Shown here piece after piece: positions 51,022-59,970 of a DNA stretch of 64,000 bases. The stretch comes from Cloacimonetes bacterium UBA5614 (lineage in GTDB: Bacteria; Cloacimonadota; Cloacimonadia; Cloacimonadales; Cloacimonadaceae): positions 248,001 through 312,000 of the forward strand of contig DIKQ01000005.1 in assembly GCA_002424605.1 (NCBI GenBank), read 5' to 3'. Numbering within the stretch: the stretch's first letter is position 1; every line of letters begins with the position of its first letter. Position numbers and translations under genes: made by a program. The notes beneath the pieces were generated by a model, which searched no databases, was not told the origin of the DNA, and was given only the letters and a program-made list of their open reading frames with translations.

Positions 51022-53364
51022 ATGATTCACAAGCTCTACCACGACCTGGAATATGACAAAATCATTGACTTCATAGTCAATGGCTGTCACAGCCAGGCAG
51101 GTAAACAGCTTGGTTCTGAACTGCAACCCTTGACCGGCCTTACTGCTATCAACTACCGCCAGAACCTGCTGGCAGAAATCCAGGAAGCGCTGAAGCACGG
51201 CATTGACTTTGACTTTGGCGAGCTCTTGCCTTTGGATGAGGTTTTTGATGATAACAAGCAGGTGGTGTTTGATTATGAGCAGTTCCGCCTGGTCTATCTC
51301 AATGCTTCCCTGGCGACGGAAATCTGCAGCCGCAGAGCAGAACTGGACGGATACCGCGAGCTGTCCAAACTCTTGCAGCGCCTGTCTCCCCTTCCCCACA
51401 TCTGCAAGGCATTTATCCAGATTTTTGACAGCGAAGGCGAGGTGAAAGACACAGCTTCAGAAGAGCTGAAACGCATCAGACGCAAAAAAGTGCTGCTGCG
51501 CGAACAGATAATCCGCTCCCTGCAGAAGAAATTCACGGAAACGGCCTTTGAGCACGCTTTGCAGGAAAAGTTTGTCACCCAGAGGGAAGGACGCTATGTA
51601 ATCCCTGTGAAGGAATCCCACGTTTCACAGATAAAGGGCATCGTGCAGGGTCACTCCGGAAGCAAAGCAACCGTCTTTATGGAGCCGGAAGACGTGGTCG
51701 GCGTCAATAACGACCTGCAGATGCTGCAGCAGGAAGAAAAGCGGGAGATATTCCGCATATTCCAGGCCTTCACGGAAGACATCAGAGCCCTGCAGTCCGA
51801 ACTGGAAAAAAACTATGCAAGCCTGTCCGGACTGGATTTGTGGTTCTCCTGCGGACGGCTGGGAAAGACATTGCAGTCACGCGTTCCCAAAATCATACCC
51901 GATGCCGAACTGGTCTTTAAAAAAGCGCGTCACCCGCTGCTCATCCTACAGAAAGGTGAAGTCAGCAAGGTCATCCCCTTTGAGCTCGACCTGGGCAGTG
52001 AATATGACTTCCTGGTCCTGAGCGGACCCAATACCGGCGGTAAAACGGTTCTGCTCAAAGCGGTGGGACTGCTTACCCTGATGGCTTTGACCGGGCTTCC
52101 CATCCCTGTGGAAGACGGAACCCAAATCGGCCTTTATGACAACGTGGTTGCCGACATCGGTGACGAGCAGTCGATTGAGCAGGCGCTGAGCACCTTTTCC
52201 TCGCACATCTCCAAAATCAAGGCGATGCTGGATATCTGCAATGAAAAGACGCTGGTTCTGCTGGACGAAATCGGCGCTGCCACAGACCCCCAGCAGGGCA
52301 GCGCACTGGCTCAGGCAATCCTGGAAAGCCTTCTGGACAAGCAAGCCAGGGGGATGGTAACCACCCATTACACAGCGCTCAAGGTCTTTGCTGAAAACAG
52401 GGAAAGATGCGCCAACGCTTCCATGCAGTTTGACCTCAAATCCCTCATACCGACATATCAGTTCCAGTTCGGTTTCCCCGGAGACAGCTTTGCCATCGAG
52501 GTAGCATCCTCTCTCGGCCTGGACAGGCAACTGATTGACAGGGCAAAAGTCCTCACCGGCAGCCAGAACCTGGAATTCACGGAACTTATCAAGAAGCTGC
52601 AGGAAGAAAAGAAACAGCTTGCCACTGAAAGCTGGCAGGTAAAGCTCAAAAGCCGTAATCTTGACTCCACCGTCAAAGAATATGAAGAGCGGATAAAAAA
52701 GTTTGATGATGACCTCAAGACCCGGCGCAAGGAAATGCTGAAGGAATTCCAGCAGGAACTGATAAACTCCCAGAAACTGCTTTTGAGCGAAATAGACGAA
52801 CTGAAGCTGACCGACCGGGAAGACCGTAAGAAAAAGACCTCAGGCCTGCTGGACAAAGTCCGGGATTTGCAGTCGGAAAACCTGGACAAGCTGGATAAGC
52901 TGGACAACATAAAAAGAAAGCAGGCATTTGACCCGCAACCGGGCGATACAGTCTGGCTGAGCGACTTTGAGACCAATGCCATTGTGGTGGAAGTCAAAGG
53001 CAAGGATGTCTTGGTGGACATGAACGGCATCACTTTCAAAACCCTGCGGACCCATATATTTGAGAGCGAGACCAGGCAGAAAGAAGATACCGTGCCTTTC
53101 TCCAGAATCCAGACTTCCCACTCCGCCCACTTTGAACTGAAGCTGCTGGGACTTACCTTTGATGAAGCCCAGCCCCTGATAGACGAATTTATCGACGATG
53201 CCGTGGTCTCAGGACTGCACAGTTTGAGGATTGTGCATGGCAAGGGAACCGGAGCTCTCAGGACCAAGGTAAGAGATTATCTCAAGATGAATAAACAGGT
53301 CAAGACCATCGGCACTCCGCCCCAACAGGCAGGCGGAAGCGGTGTCACGGTCATAACGGTATAG
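51022..53364 (+). CDS. mutS2: MutS2 family protein
   Basis: A 780-aa ATPase: core/lever helices 1-300; ATPase with LSGPNTGGKTVLLKAVG (Walker A) near residue 335, LVLLDEIGAATDPQQGSALAQAIL (Walker B/signature) and VTTHYTALK; coiled coil ~510-640; and a C-terminal Smr domain ~700-780 with RIVHGKGTGALRTKVRDYL. MutS2 proteins suppress recombination or resolve collided ribosomes, depending on species. The Smr entry motif reads ELKLLGL where family members usually have LDLRG or LDLHG, so nuclease activity is doubtful. Gap to dnaG is 8 bp. Confidence 0.92.
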   Translation: MIHKLYHDLEYDKIIDFIVNGCHSQAGKQLGSELQPLTGLTAINYRQNLLAEIQEALKHGIDFDFGELLPLDEVFDDNKQVVFDYEQFRLVYLNASLATEICSRRAELDGYRELSKLLQRLSPLPHICKAFIQIFDSEGEVKDTASEELKRIRRKKVLLREQIIRSLQKKFTETAFEHALQEKFVTQREGRYVIPVKESHVSQIKGIVQGHSGSKATVFMEPEDVVGVNNDLQMLQQEEKREIFRIFQAFTEDIRALQSELEKNYASLSGLDLWFSCGRLGKTLQSRVPKIIPDAELVFKKARHPLLILQKGEVSKVIPFELDLGSEYDFLVLSGPNTGGKTVLLKAVGLLTLMALTGLPIPVEDGTQIGLYDNVVADIGDEQSIEQALSTFSSHISKIKAMLDICNEKTLVLLDEIGAATDPQQGSALAQAILESLLDKQARGMVTTHYTALKVFAENRERCANASMQFDLKSLIPTYQFQFGFPGDSFAIEVASSLGLDRQLIDRAKVLTGSQNLEFTELIKKLQEEKKQLATESWQVKLKSRNLDSTVKEYEERIKKFDDDLKTRRKEMLKEFQQELINSQKLLLSEIDELKLTDREDRKKKTSGLLDKVRDLQSENLDKLDKLDNIKRKQAFDPQPGDTVWLSDFETNAIVVEVKGKDVLVDMNGITFKTLRTHIFESETRQKEDTVPFSRIQTSHSAHFELKLLGLTFDEAQPLIDEFIDDAVVSGLHSLRIVHGKGTGALRTKVRDYLKMNKQVKTIGTPPQQAGGSGVTVITV

Positions 53365-53372
53365 GGAATATA

Positions 53373-55094
53373 GTGGATAACAATCTGATAGACCAGATTC
53401 GCAGAAGCAACGACATCGTGGATGTCATAGGCAGCTACATTACCCTGAAGAAAGCAGGGGCAAGCTACCGGGGATTGTGTCCGTTCCATAACGACAGCCA
53501 TCCTTCCATGAATGTCAGCCAGCAGAAGCAGATTTTCAAATGCTTTGCCTGCGGGAAAGCCGGTAACGTTATCACCTTTGTCCAGGAATATGAGAAGCTC
53601 ACCTTTATAGAAGCCCTGAAGAAGCTGGCGGAACGTGCCGGCATAGTGATTCCAGACAGGGATAGAGCCAGGGTCGTTTCCACCAAAAGGGAGCTCCTGC
53701 TGCAAATCTACCGCCTTGCCAAGGACTTCTTTGCTGCTAATCTTTTTGAACACGGTCAACCCGTGCTGGAGTATCTGGAAAAGAGACAAATCTCTTCCCA
53801 GACTGCCAAATCCCTGGAACTGGGTTATGCTTTGAACAGCAACAGCGGGCTGAAAAACTATCTGCTCAAGGAAGGCATCAATCCCGCTATCCTGAAGGAA
53901 AGCGGCCTGTTTGGCATTTACCAGGGCAATGTGATTGACCAATTCCGCGAACGCCTGATGTTTCCCATTCACAGCAATACCGGAGAGGTCATCGCCTTTG
54001 GAGGAAGAATCCTTTCCTCCACTACCGAAGGCGGCAAATATATCAACTCCCCCGGTACGGAGCTCTATACCAAAGGCAAGGAGCTCTACGGACTCTTCAA
54101 GACCAAATACGACATTGCCAAGGCAGACCTGGCTCTGGTTTGCGAAGGCTACATGGACTTCCTGCGTCTGTATGAAAGCGGTGTAACCAGTTCCGTGGCT
54201 TCCTTGGGAACTGCCATGACAGAGGACCAGATTTACCTGCTGGGCAGATACACCCAAAACATCTGTATGCTGTATGACGGCGACCTGGCAGGGCAGAAAG
54301 CAGCTCTCAGGGCAGGCCTTCTCATCCTCAGCAAAGGATTTAATCCGCGCATCGTGGTCCTGCCTGAACGGGAAGACCCGGATTCTTACCTGCTGAAGCA
54401 CGGAAAGGATGCCCTGCTGGAACTGGTCAGCCAGGCAAAGACAGTTATTGCATTTTTGGCAGAAAATGATAAGCTTGAGATTGCCCCCAAGGACAGGATT
54501 GAGCAGCTTGCCGACGCCATCCGGCAGGTAAAAGACCCCATACAAAAGGAATTCCTCATCAAAGAGACTGCTGAGACCTTCAAAATCGGGGAAAGCTCCA
54601 TCAAGCAGAAAATCAGCATGAGCAGCAGGCCGGCATACCAGGAAGCCGTCCAAACAGAAGACCAGGACGACAATCCGGAAGAGCAATTCCTGCTGGCTTT
54701 GGCGTTAAAAGATAAAAATAACTATATTCTTCTTGCGCAGGAGCTGAATGCGGATTATTTTTTCAATCAGGAATACAAACAGGTATATAAATATCTGACG
54801 GAACAGGATAGGACAGATGAGCTTGATGAGCCTGCCCGACTTCTTGACCAAATCGAAAACGATGCTCTGAGAGAGCTATTAGCTGACCTTCTCTTTGAAG
54901 ACTTGACCGGGATGAGTTTCGAGGAAACCTTAAATCAGGTGATTGTCCGAAAACTCCAGTATGATTTGGAGCAAATGGACAAAAGAATCAACACGGAACC
55001 GGACAACCTGGAACTCTTCAAACAGAAGGCAGTTTTACTCAAGCAACTGAAACAAATCACCAAGAACAAGATAGTACATCGTATTATTGTATAA
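53373..55094 (+). CDS. dnaG: DNA primase
   Basis: A 573-aa DnaG. N-terminal zinc-binding domain with RGLCPFHNDSHPSMNV and IFKCFACGKAGN (C-H-C-C); TOPRIM core with LVCEGYMDFLRL (catalytic Glu) and CMLYDGDLAGQKAAL (D-x-D); C-terminal helicase-interaction region (~430-573), which is divergent as usual. It makes RNA primers at the replication fork. Start is GTG at 53373, 8 bp after mutS2. It ends 9 bp before the rpoD ATG. Confidence 0.95.
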   Translation: MDNNLIDQIRRSNDIVDVIGSYITLKKAGASYRGLCPFHNDSHPSMNVSQQKQIFKCFACGKAGNVITFVQEYEKLTFIEALKKLAERAGIVIPDRDRARVVSTKRELLLQIYRLAKDFFAANLFEHGQPVLEYLEKRQISSQTAKSLELGYALNSNSGLKNYLLKEGINPAILKESGLFGIYQGNVIDQFRERLMFPIHSNTGEVIAFGGRILSSTTEGGKYINSPGTELYTKGKELYGLFKTKYDIAKADLALVCEGYMDFLRLYESGVTSSVASLGTAMTEDQIYLLGRYTQNICMLYDGDLAGQKAALRAGLLILSKGFNPRIVVLPEREDPDSYLLKHGKDALLELVSQAKTVIAFLAENDKLEIAPKDRIEQLADAIRQVKDPIQKEFLIKETAETFKIGESSIKQKISMSSRPAYQEAVQTEDQDDNPEEQFLLALALKDKNNYILLAQELNADYFFNQEYKQVYKYLTEQDRTDELDEPARLLDQIENDALRELLADLLFEDLTGMSFEETLNQVIVRKLQYDLEQMDKRINTEPDNLELFKQKAVLLKQLKQITKNKIVHRIIV

Positions 55095-55103
55095 GGAGTG
55101 TCA

Positions 55104-56843
55104 ATGATTACTTACAACGATTGTTTGAAGAAACTAATAGAGCTGGGAAGAGAAACCGGCTATATCACATTCAAACAAATTAACGACATTCTGCCAAACA
55201 ATCCCGTATTTTTGGATAAAATCGACGACGTTATCTATGATATCGGACAGGAAGGCATTGAAATCATCGACGAGACGGAAAAACGTCTGACCAAGGGCAG
55301 TCTGGCTGTCCGCAAACCTGCCGCCACCAAGAAATTTAAGCCACGCAGGTATTATGACGACCCCGTGCGCATGTATCTCAGGGAGATGGGACGCGTTCCC
55401 CTGCTTGACAGAGAAGGCGAGGTCAGGGTTGCCAAGAAAATAGAAGTTTACCAGAAAATGATCTGCCAGAACGTATTCAAGAGCGGAAGCACCCTGCGTG
55501 AAATGTATAACTTCCTGCACCGCTATCGTGAGCGCCGCGTACGTCTGGACCAGATTTTCAAGGTTGACCTCGGCACCTGGATAGACAAGAATCAGGACGT
55601 CAAGATTATCGACAAGTTCCGCCAGATACTGAAGGACAACGAAAGCGCCTTTGTTCAGGTCGGCGAAATCCTTGACAACTGCGATTTTGACGAGACAGGC
55701 ACTGCCAACCGCCAGGAAGAAATTGACGCTATCCGTGATTCCATCGTCGACACTTTCAATATCCTCAACTATAATGACAAGCTTATCAAACGCATGGTTT
55801 ACAGAATCCGTTCATTGGTGGAACGCATAGAGGAAAGCCGTCTTAGCATTACGGAACTGACCCGCATCAAACGCTTTACCATTGATGAAATCTGCACTTA
55901 CGGCAGACGCGCAAAAAAGAGCGATGAAGACTTTACCGAAGTCCAGCAGGAAACCAATATGGACCCCAATGTCTTCATCGAGACCCTGCGTAAGATAAAG
56001 AACGCCCGCCGTAAAATCCGCCGCGTAGAACTGGAAACCAAGATGACCGGCAGCGAGCTGGTCTTTCTGCTGCGCGAAATCGAGCGCGCAGAGCGCATGA
56101 AGGAAAAAGCCCAGAATGAGATGATTGAAGCCAATGTCCGACTGGTAATTTCCATCGCCAAACGCTATAACAACCGCGGTCTGGAGTTCCTCGACCTCAT
56201 CCAGGAAGGTAATACCGGCCTGATGCGCGCAGTGGAAAAATACGACTACCGCAAGGGCTATAAGTTCAGCACCTATGCCACCTGGTGGATAAGGCAAGCG
56301 ATTACCCGCGCCATTGCCGACCAGGCGCGCACCATCAGAATCCCTGTTCACATGATTGAATCCATCAATAAGATAAACCGCACCAGCAGACGCCTGATGC
56401 AGAAGCTGGGACGCGACCCCTATCCCGAGGAAATTGCCGAACTGCTCGACATCCCCGTGGAGAAAATCAAGAATATTATGTCCATCTCCAAAGAGCCGGT
56501 TTCGCTGGACAAACCCATCGGGCATGACAGCGAAGACAGCATCCTGGGCGATTTCATTGAAGACCGCACCATTATTTCTCCGGAGCGTCTGGCTGAGCGA
56601 AGCCTGCTCAAACGCCAGGTGGATGAAGTTTTGCGCACTCTCACCACACGTGAGGAACGCGTTATCCGCCTGCGTTTCGGCATAGATGACGGCTACCACA
56701 GAACGCTGGAGGAAGTGGGAAATATCTTTAATGTTACGCGCGAACGCATCCGCCAGATTGAAGACAAAGCCCTCAAGAAACTGAGACACCCCTCCAGGGC
56801 AGCCATTCTGCAGCAGTTCCTGGATAATTTCCACGTAAAGTAG
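55104..56843 (+). CDS. rpoD: RNA polymerase primary sigma factor
   Basis: A 579-aa sigma-70. Region 1.1 is in residues 1-80; region 1.2 has YDDPVRMYLREMGRVPLLDREGE; a non-conserved region of ~150 residues follows; region 2 has EANVRLVISIAKRYNNRGLEFLDLIQEGN and YKFSTYATWWIRQAITRAI; region 3 RIPVHMIESINKINRTSR; region 4 TLEEVGNIFNVTRERIRQIEDKALKKLRHPSR. Complete set for housekeeping function. I use the ATG at 55104, with AAGGAG 5 nt upstream, rather than the GTG at 55098, which overlaps it. A terminator follows. Confidence 0.96.
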   Translation: MITYNDCLKKLIELGRETGYITFKQINDILPNNPVFLDKIDDVIYDIGQEGIEIIDETEKRLTKGSLAVRKPAATKKFKPRRYYDDPVRMYLREMGRVPLLDREGEVRVAKKIEVYQKMICQNVFKSGSTLREMYNFLHRYRERRVRLDQIFKVDLGTWIDKNQDVKIIDKFRQILKDNESAFVQVGEILDNCDFDETGTANRQEEIDAIRDSIVDTFNILNYNDKLIKRMVYRIRSLVERIEESRLSITELTRIKRFTIDEICTYGRRAKKSDEDFTEVQQETNMDPNVFIETLRKIKNARRKIRRVELETKMTGSELVFLLREIERAERMKEKAQNEMIEANVRLVISIAKRYNNRGLEFLDLIQEGNTGLMRAVEKYDYRKGYKFSTYATWWIRQAITRAIADQARTIRIPVHMIESINKINRTSRRLMQKLGRDPYPEEIAELLDIPVEKIKNIMSISKEPVSLDKPIGHDSEDSILGDFIEDRTIISPERLAERSLLKRQVDEVLRTLTTREERVIRLRFGIDDGYHRTLEEVGNIFNVTRERIRQIEDKALKKLRHPSRAAILQQFLDNFHVK

Positions 56844-56854
56844 TATTAGCTTAG

Positions 56855-56890
56855 CAAAAAGCTGCTTCCAAGCCGGGAGCAGCTTTTTTT
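56855..56890. terminator. bidirectional terminator between rpoD and ABC permease
   Basis: AAAAAGCTGCT (56856-56866), short loop around TCCAAGCCGGG, AGCAGCTTTTTTT. The A-run and T-run let it serve both converging operons; the permease stop lies at its right edge. Confidence 0.9.
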
Positions 56891-57563
56891 ATTTCAGATG
56901 CGAGATGTCAAATCCCGGGATATAGAGCTTTTTCTCCAGTTTGTCGGTAAGCTTGGAAACTATCCAGATGAGCATGAGGTAAACAGCTCCGATGAGCAGG
57001 TAAATCTCCAGGTGCTTAAAGGTATCGGAGGCAAAGAACTTTGCCTGCGCCAGCAGTTCCGGCACTTGTATGATATATGCCACTGAGGTATATTTCACCA
57101 GATAGATGACTTCGTTGGAAAGAGCAGGGATGGCAAAGCGGAATGCCTGGGGGAATATAATCTCGCGGATGGCTTGCCACTTGGTGAGCCCAATCGAATA
57201 TGCCGCTTCCATCTGCTCGGTGGTAATGGCAAGGAAACCACCCTTGAGGTATTCCGCCTGGTAGGCAGCGGAGTTCAGGATGAAACCTATCAAAGCTGCA
57301 TTAAATGGCGCAATCCTCCAGCCCAGCGCCGGCAGTCCGTAGTAGATGAAGAAAAGCTGCACCAGCAGGGGTGTCCCTCTCACAATCGTGATGAAGCCCT
57401 TGGAAAGCAGCTTCCAAAACCTGTTGCCATACAGAATCCCCAGCACCAGCGGTATCGATGCCAGAAAACCCAGGATTGCCGCTATTATGGTGAGCAGGAT
57501 GGTGAGCCACAAGCCATGCCCGAAGGACGGCAGGTACTTATACAGGGCGGAGAAAAAGCTCAT
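56889..57563 (-). CDS. amino-acid ABC transporter permease (HisM/GlnP family)
   Basis: A 224-aa inner-membrane permease with five or so helices and the EAA loop as ITTEQMEAAYSIGLTKWQAIREIIFPQA (residues ~115-142), which contacts the ATPase. FITIVRGTPLLVQLFFIYYGLP is the family block in front of TM3. Last gene of the four-gene importer; its start overlaps the ATPase stop by 4 bp. The two permeases of the operon have the same length and probably heterodimerise. Confidence 0.92.
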   Translation of the reverse strand: MSFFSALYKYLPSFGHGLWLTILLTIIAAILGFLASIPLVLGILYGNRFWKLLSKGFITIVRGTPLLVQLFFIYYGLPALGWRIAPFNAALIGFILNSAAYQAEYLKGGFLAITTEQMEAAYSIGLTKWQAIREIIFPQAFRFAIPALSNEVIYLVKYTSVAYIIQVPELLAQAKFFASDTFKHLEIYLLIGAVYLMLIWIVSKLTDKLEKKLYIPGFDISHLK

Positions 57564-58309
57564 AGCGTTTCTCCGTAAAGCTCGGCGATTTTATGCAGGA
57601 AGCTGCGGGTGCGCTCGTTTTTCGGATTGGAAAACATCTCCTGAGGCGCGCTTGCTTCCAAAATGTGCCCGTGTTCCATGAAGATGATTTCATTGGCGAC
57701 GGATTTGGCAAAACCCATCTCATGCGTGACGCAGACCATGGTCATGCCTTCCTTTGCCAGGTCCTGCATCACCTGCAGCACTTCCCCGATGAGTTCCGGG
57801 TCCAGGGCGGAAGTTGGTTCGTCAAACAACATGACTATCGGGTCCATGGCAAGGGCGCGGGCGATGCCCACCCTTTGCTGCTGACCGCCGGAAAGCTGGG
57901 CGGGATACTTGTCTGCATGTTCTGCCAGCCCTACTTTCTGCAAATCAACCATCGCCTTTTTATAGGCATCGGAGCGGTTCATCCCTTTTACCTTGACCAG
58001 TCCCAGCGCTACATTGTCTATCGCTTTCAGGTGCTTAAAGAGGGCAAAGTGCTGAAACACCATGCCGATTTTCTGCCGCATATGGTGCAGATTGGTTTTG
58101 GGATTGGTCAGTTCTGTTTCCTCCAGCCAGATTTTTCCGGAATCAGGCGGAGCCAGCATGTTGATGCACCTGAGCAAGGTTGATTTTCCGGTGCCGGAAG
58201 GACCGATGATGACCTTTACCTCTCCTTTCTCAATGGTAAAGGAGACCCCGTCCAGAACAGTATTTTTCCCAAAGCTCTTTTTTACGTTTTCCACTTTTAC
58301 TAACGGCAT
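57560..58309 (-). CDS. polar amino-acid ABC transporter ATPase
   Basis: A 249-aa ATPase of the GlnQ/HisP type: GPSGTGKSTLLRCINML (Walker A), GMVFQHFALFKHLKAIDNV (Q loop), LSGGQQQRVGIARALAMDP (signature), VMLFDEPTSALDPELIGEV (Walker B) and VCVTHEMGFAKSVANEIIFM (switch). The start is the ATG at 58309 with AAGGAG 6 nt upstream; the frame to 58420 passes through a repeat element and is not part of the protein. Powers import of a polar amino acid. Confidence 0.94.
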   Translation of the reverse strand: MPLVKVENVKKSFGKNTVLDGVSFTIEKGEVKVIIGPSGTGKSTLLRCINMLAPPDSGKIWLEETELTNPKTNLHHMRQKIGMVFQHFALFKHLKAIDNVALGLVKVKGMNRSDAYKKAMVDLQKVGLAEHADKYPAQLSGGQQQRVGIARALAMDPIVMLFDEPTSALDPELIGEVLQVMQDLAKEGMTMVCVTHEMGFAKSVANEIIFMEHGHILEASAPQEMFSNPKNERTRSFLHKIAELYGETL

Positions 58310-58338
58310 AATGGTCTCCTTTTCTATTGTTTGGCTAG

Positions 58339-58441
58339 GTAACATAGCTTTCCAAGCTGTTGTTCCGGCGTTTTTGGAAAACGCCTTTTGCGCCAGCAGT
58401 TTGAAAAGCTGCTTTGACAACAGGATGGAATCCTATGATAC
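58339..58441. repeat. branched multi-hairpin element, copy B, inside an operon
   Basis: Outer arms GTAACAT (58339-58345) and ATGATAC (58435-58441, one mismatch), hairpin AGCTT-TCC-AAGCT, stem GTTGT/ACAAC, inner hairpins GGCGTTTT/AAAACGCC and AGCAGTTT-GAA-AAGCTGCT (one T-G pair), last hairpin AGGAT-GGA-ATCCT. It fills the space between the first permease stop and the ATPase RBS. Confidence 0.85.
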
Positions 58442-58444
58442 AAC

Positions 58445-59119
58445 TCATTGTTCCGTAATAAGGAATCCCGGCACTTCATAGCGGGAGGCGATAAACCTGA
58501 ACAGGTAATAAAATCCCTGGAACAGCACGAAATAGATGATGGCGCAGGCGAGGTATATCTCAAAGGGACGGAAGGACGTCACAATCAGGTCGCGTCCATA
58601 TTTGAGGATTTCCGCGATGCCCACCGCATAAGCCAGGGGGGAATCTTTGAGGACTATGGTGAATTCGTTGGTAAAGCCCGGCAGGGAAAGGCGAACCGCC
58701 TGCGGAAGGATGATGTAGAAAAGCGTCTTGAACTTGCTCATTCCCAGCGACAGCCCTGCTTCCATCTGCTCGCTGCCGATGGAAAGGATAGCTCCGCGGT
58801 ATATCTGCGCCTGGTAAGCGGAGGAGCAAAGCCCCAGTCCTATGACCACAGAGATAAAAGGACCGAAGTTCAGCCCGATTTCCGGCAGACCGAAATAAAC
58901 GATGAAGAGCAGCACCAGCTGAGGGATGCCCCGGAATATCCATTCATACACCGAGACCACTTTCTTCATGGGTTTGGAACCGTATATCTTCAGAAAAGCG
59001 ACCAATATCCCCAGCACCATGCCCAGCAAAATGGAAGCCACCGTTATCTCGATGGCAATTACGACGCCTTTCAGCAGCAGGGGAAAATTGGTCAGGATAT
59101 AGAGCATGGATTCAAGCAT
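58445..59119 (-). CDS. amino-acid ABC transporter permease (HisM/GlnP family)
   Basis: A 224-aa permease paralogous to 56889-57563. GIPQLVLLFIVYFGLPEIGLNFGPFIS precedes the middle helices and the EAA loop is GSEQMEAGLSLGMSKFKTLFYIILPQA. I start at the ATG at 59119 (MLESMLYILTNF), with AAGGAG four nt upstream; the frame from 59137 overruns that RBS. It is separated from the ATPase gene by a branched hairpin, so the stoichiometry of the four proteins may be set post-transcriptionally. Confidence 0.92.
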   Translation of the reverse strand: MLESMLYILTNFPLLLKGVVIAIEITVASILLGMVLGILVAFLKIYGSKPMKKVVSVYEWIFRGIPQLVLLFIVYFGLPEIGLNFGPFISVVIGLGLCSSAYQAQIYRGAILSIGSEQMEAGLSLGMSKFKTLFYIILPQAVRLSLPGFTNEFTIVLKDSPLAYAVGIAEILKYGRDLIVTSFRPFEIYLACAIIYFVLFQGFYYLFRFIASRYEVPGFLITEQ

Positions 59120-59190
59120 AACGCTCCTTTTCTGCACATACCTGTGCCGTATTCTTTCAGGTCAGGCGGATTCAGGTTTATCCTACGGGT

Positions 59191-59970
59191 TTATTCTGCT
59201 GCCGGCGGGGTATCCTCAAAATACTTTGCGACTATATCCAGGATTTCACCGCTTTGAATCAGGTCATCCAGAGCCATGTTAACCGCTTCCAGGTAGAGTG
59301 AATTTTTCTGCAGGGCGATGCCATACTGCTCATTGGTCTCTATCATGAAAAGGGTTGCGATGGGTTTGAGCTTGCTATAGCCTTGGGCGGCGCTGTCATC
59401 AATGATGACCAGGTCTATGTTGCCATTCAGCATATCGGTGATGGCTTCGATGTTGGTGCTGTATTTTTTCAGGTTGTTTTTATTCATCTTGTTGCCGGCA
59501 ATCAGGTTTTCATCGATGTATATCTGGCCTGTGGTGCCGTTTTGAGCGCCTACTTTATACTTGACGATGTCTTCCAGCTTTTCGATTTTCAGCTTGGTAT
59601 CCGGCCTGGCAATAATCACCTGGTTCGCAATGTAGTAGGGATGTGAAAAGTCAACCTGCTGTCTGCGGTCTTCCGTAATGGTGATGGCGGAAAGGGCGAT
59701 GTCAATCTTATTGGAGGTGAGCGAGGGAATCAGGGCGTCAAAATCCATGTCGATTATTTCATATTTCATGCCCATTTTGGCGGCGATTGCCCGCGCAATG
59801 TCCATATCCACGCCCATGAATTCATTGTTTTCCTTGAATTCAAAGGGGGGATATTCGGCATTGGTGCCTATCCTGAGGACGGGTTCCGTCTTCTTCTTGC
59901 AGCTTGCACTGGTGAGTAAGATGGCAAACATGGTGAATAGAACGATTGCTACGATTAGAGTTTTTTTCAT
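59191..59970 (-). CDS. amino-acid ABC transporter substrate-binding lipoprotein
   Basis: A 259-aa SBP_bac_3 protein. Residues 1-23 are a signal with Cys in LLTSASCKKK, a lipobox-like end. The mature part begins VLRIGTNAEYPPFEFKENNEFMGVDMDIARAIAAKMG, then DFDALIPSLTSNKIDIALSAITITEDRRQQVDFSHPYY, IGAQNGTTGQIYI and a C-terminal NGNIDLVIIDDSAAQGY block, all standard. It binds a polar amino acid in the periplasm and delivers it to the two permeases. First gene of the operon. Ligand not determined. Confidence 0.92.
   Translation of the reverse strand: MKKTLIVAIVLFTMFAILLTSASCKKKTEPVLRIGTNAEYPPFEFKENNEFMGVDMDIARAIAAKMGMKYEIIDMDFDALIPSLTSNKIDIALSAITITEDRRQQVDFSHPYYIANQVIIARPDTKLKIEKLEDIVKYKVGAQNGTTGQIYIDENLIAGNKMNKNNLKKYSTNIEAITDMLNGNIDLVIIDDSAAQGYSKLKPIATLFMIETNEQYGIALQKNSLYLEAVNMALDDLIQSGEILDIVAKYFEDTPPAAE

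Noticed and set aside
53277..54686. 469-aa ORF antisense to dnaG
   Set aside because: Frame-shadow of a long gene with biased codons; no RBS or family signal, and dnaG on the other strand is unambiguous.
55812..56834. 340-aa ORF antisense to rpoD
   Set aside because: Same reason: mirror of the sigma factor reading frame.
58310..58420. N-terminal extension of the amino-acid ABC ATPase
   Set aside because: These codons run through the branched hairpin element; a good RBS precedes the ATG at 58309.
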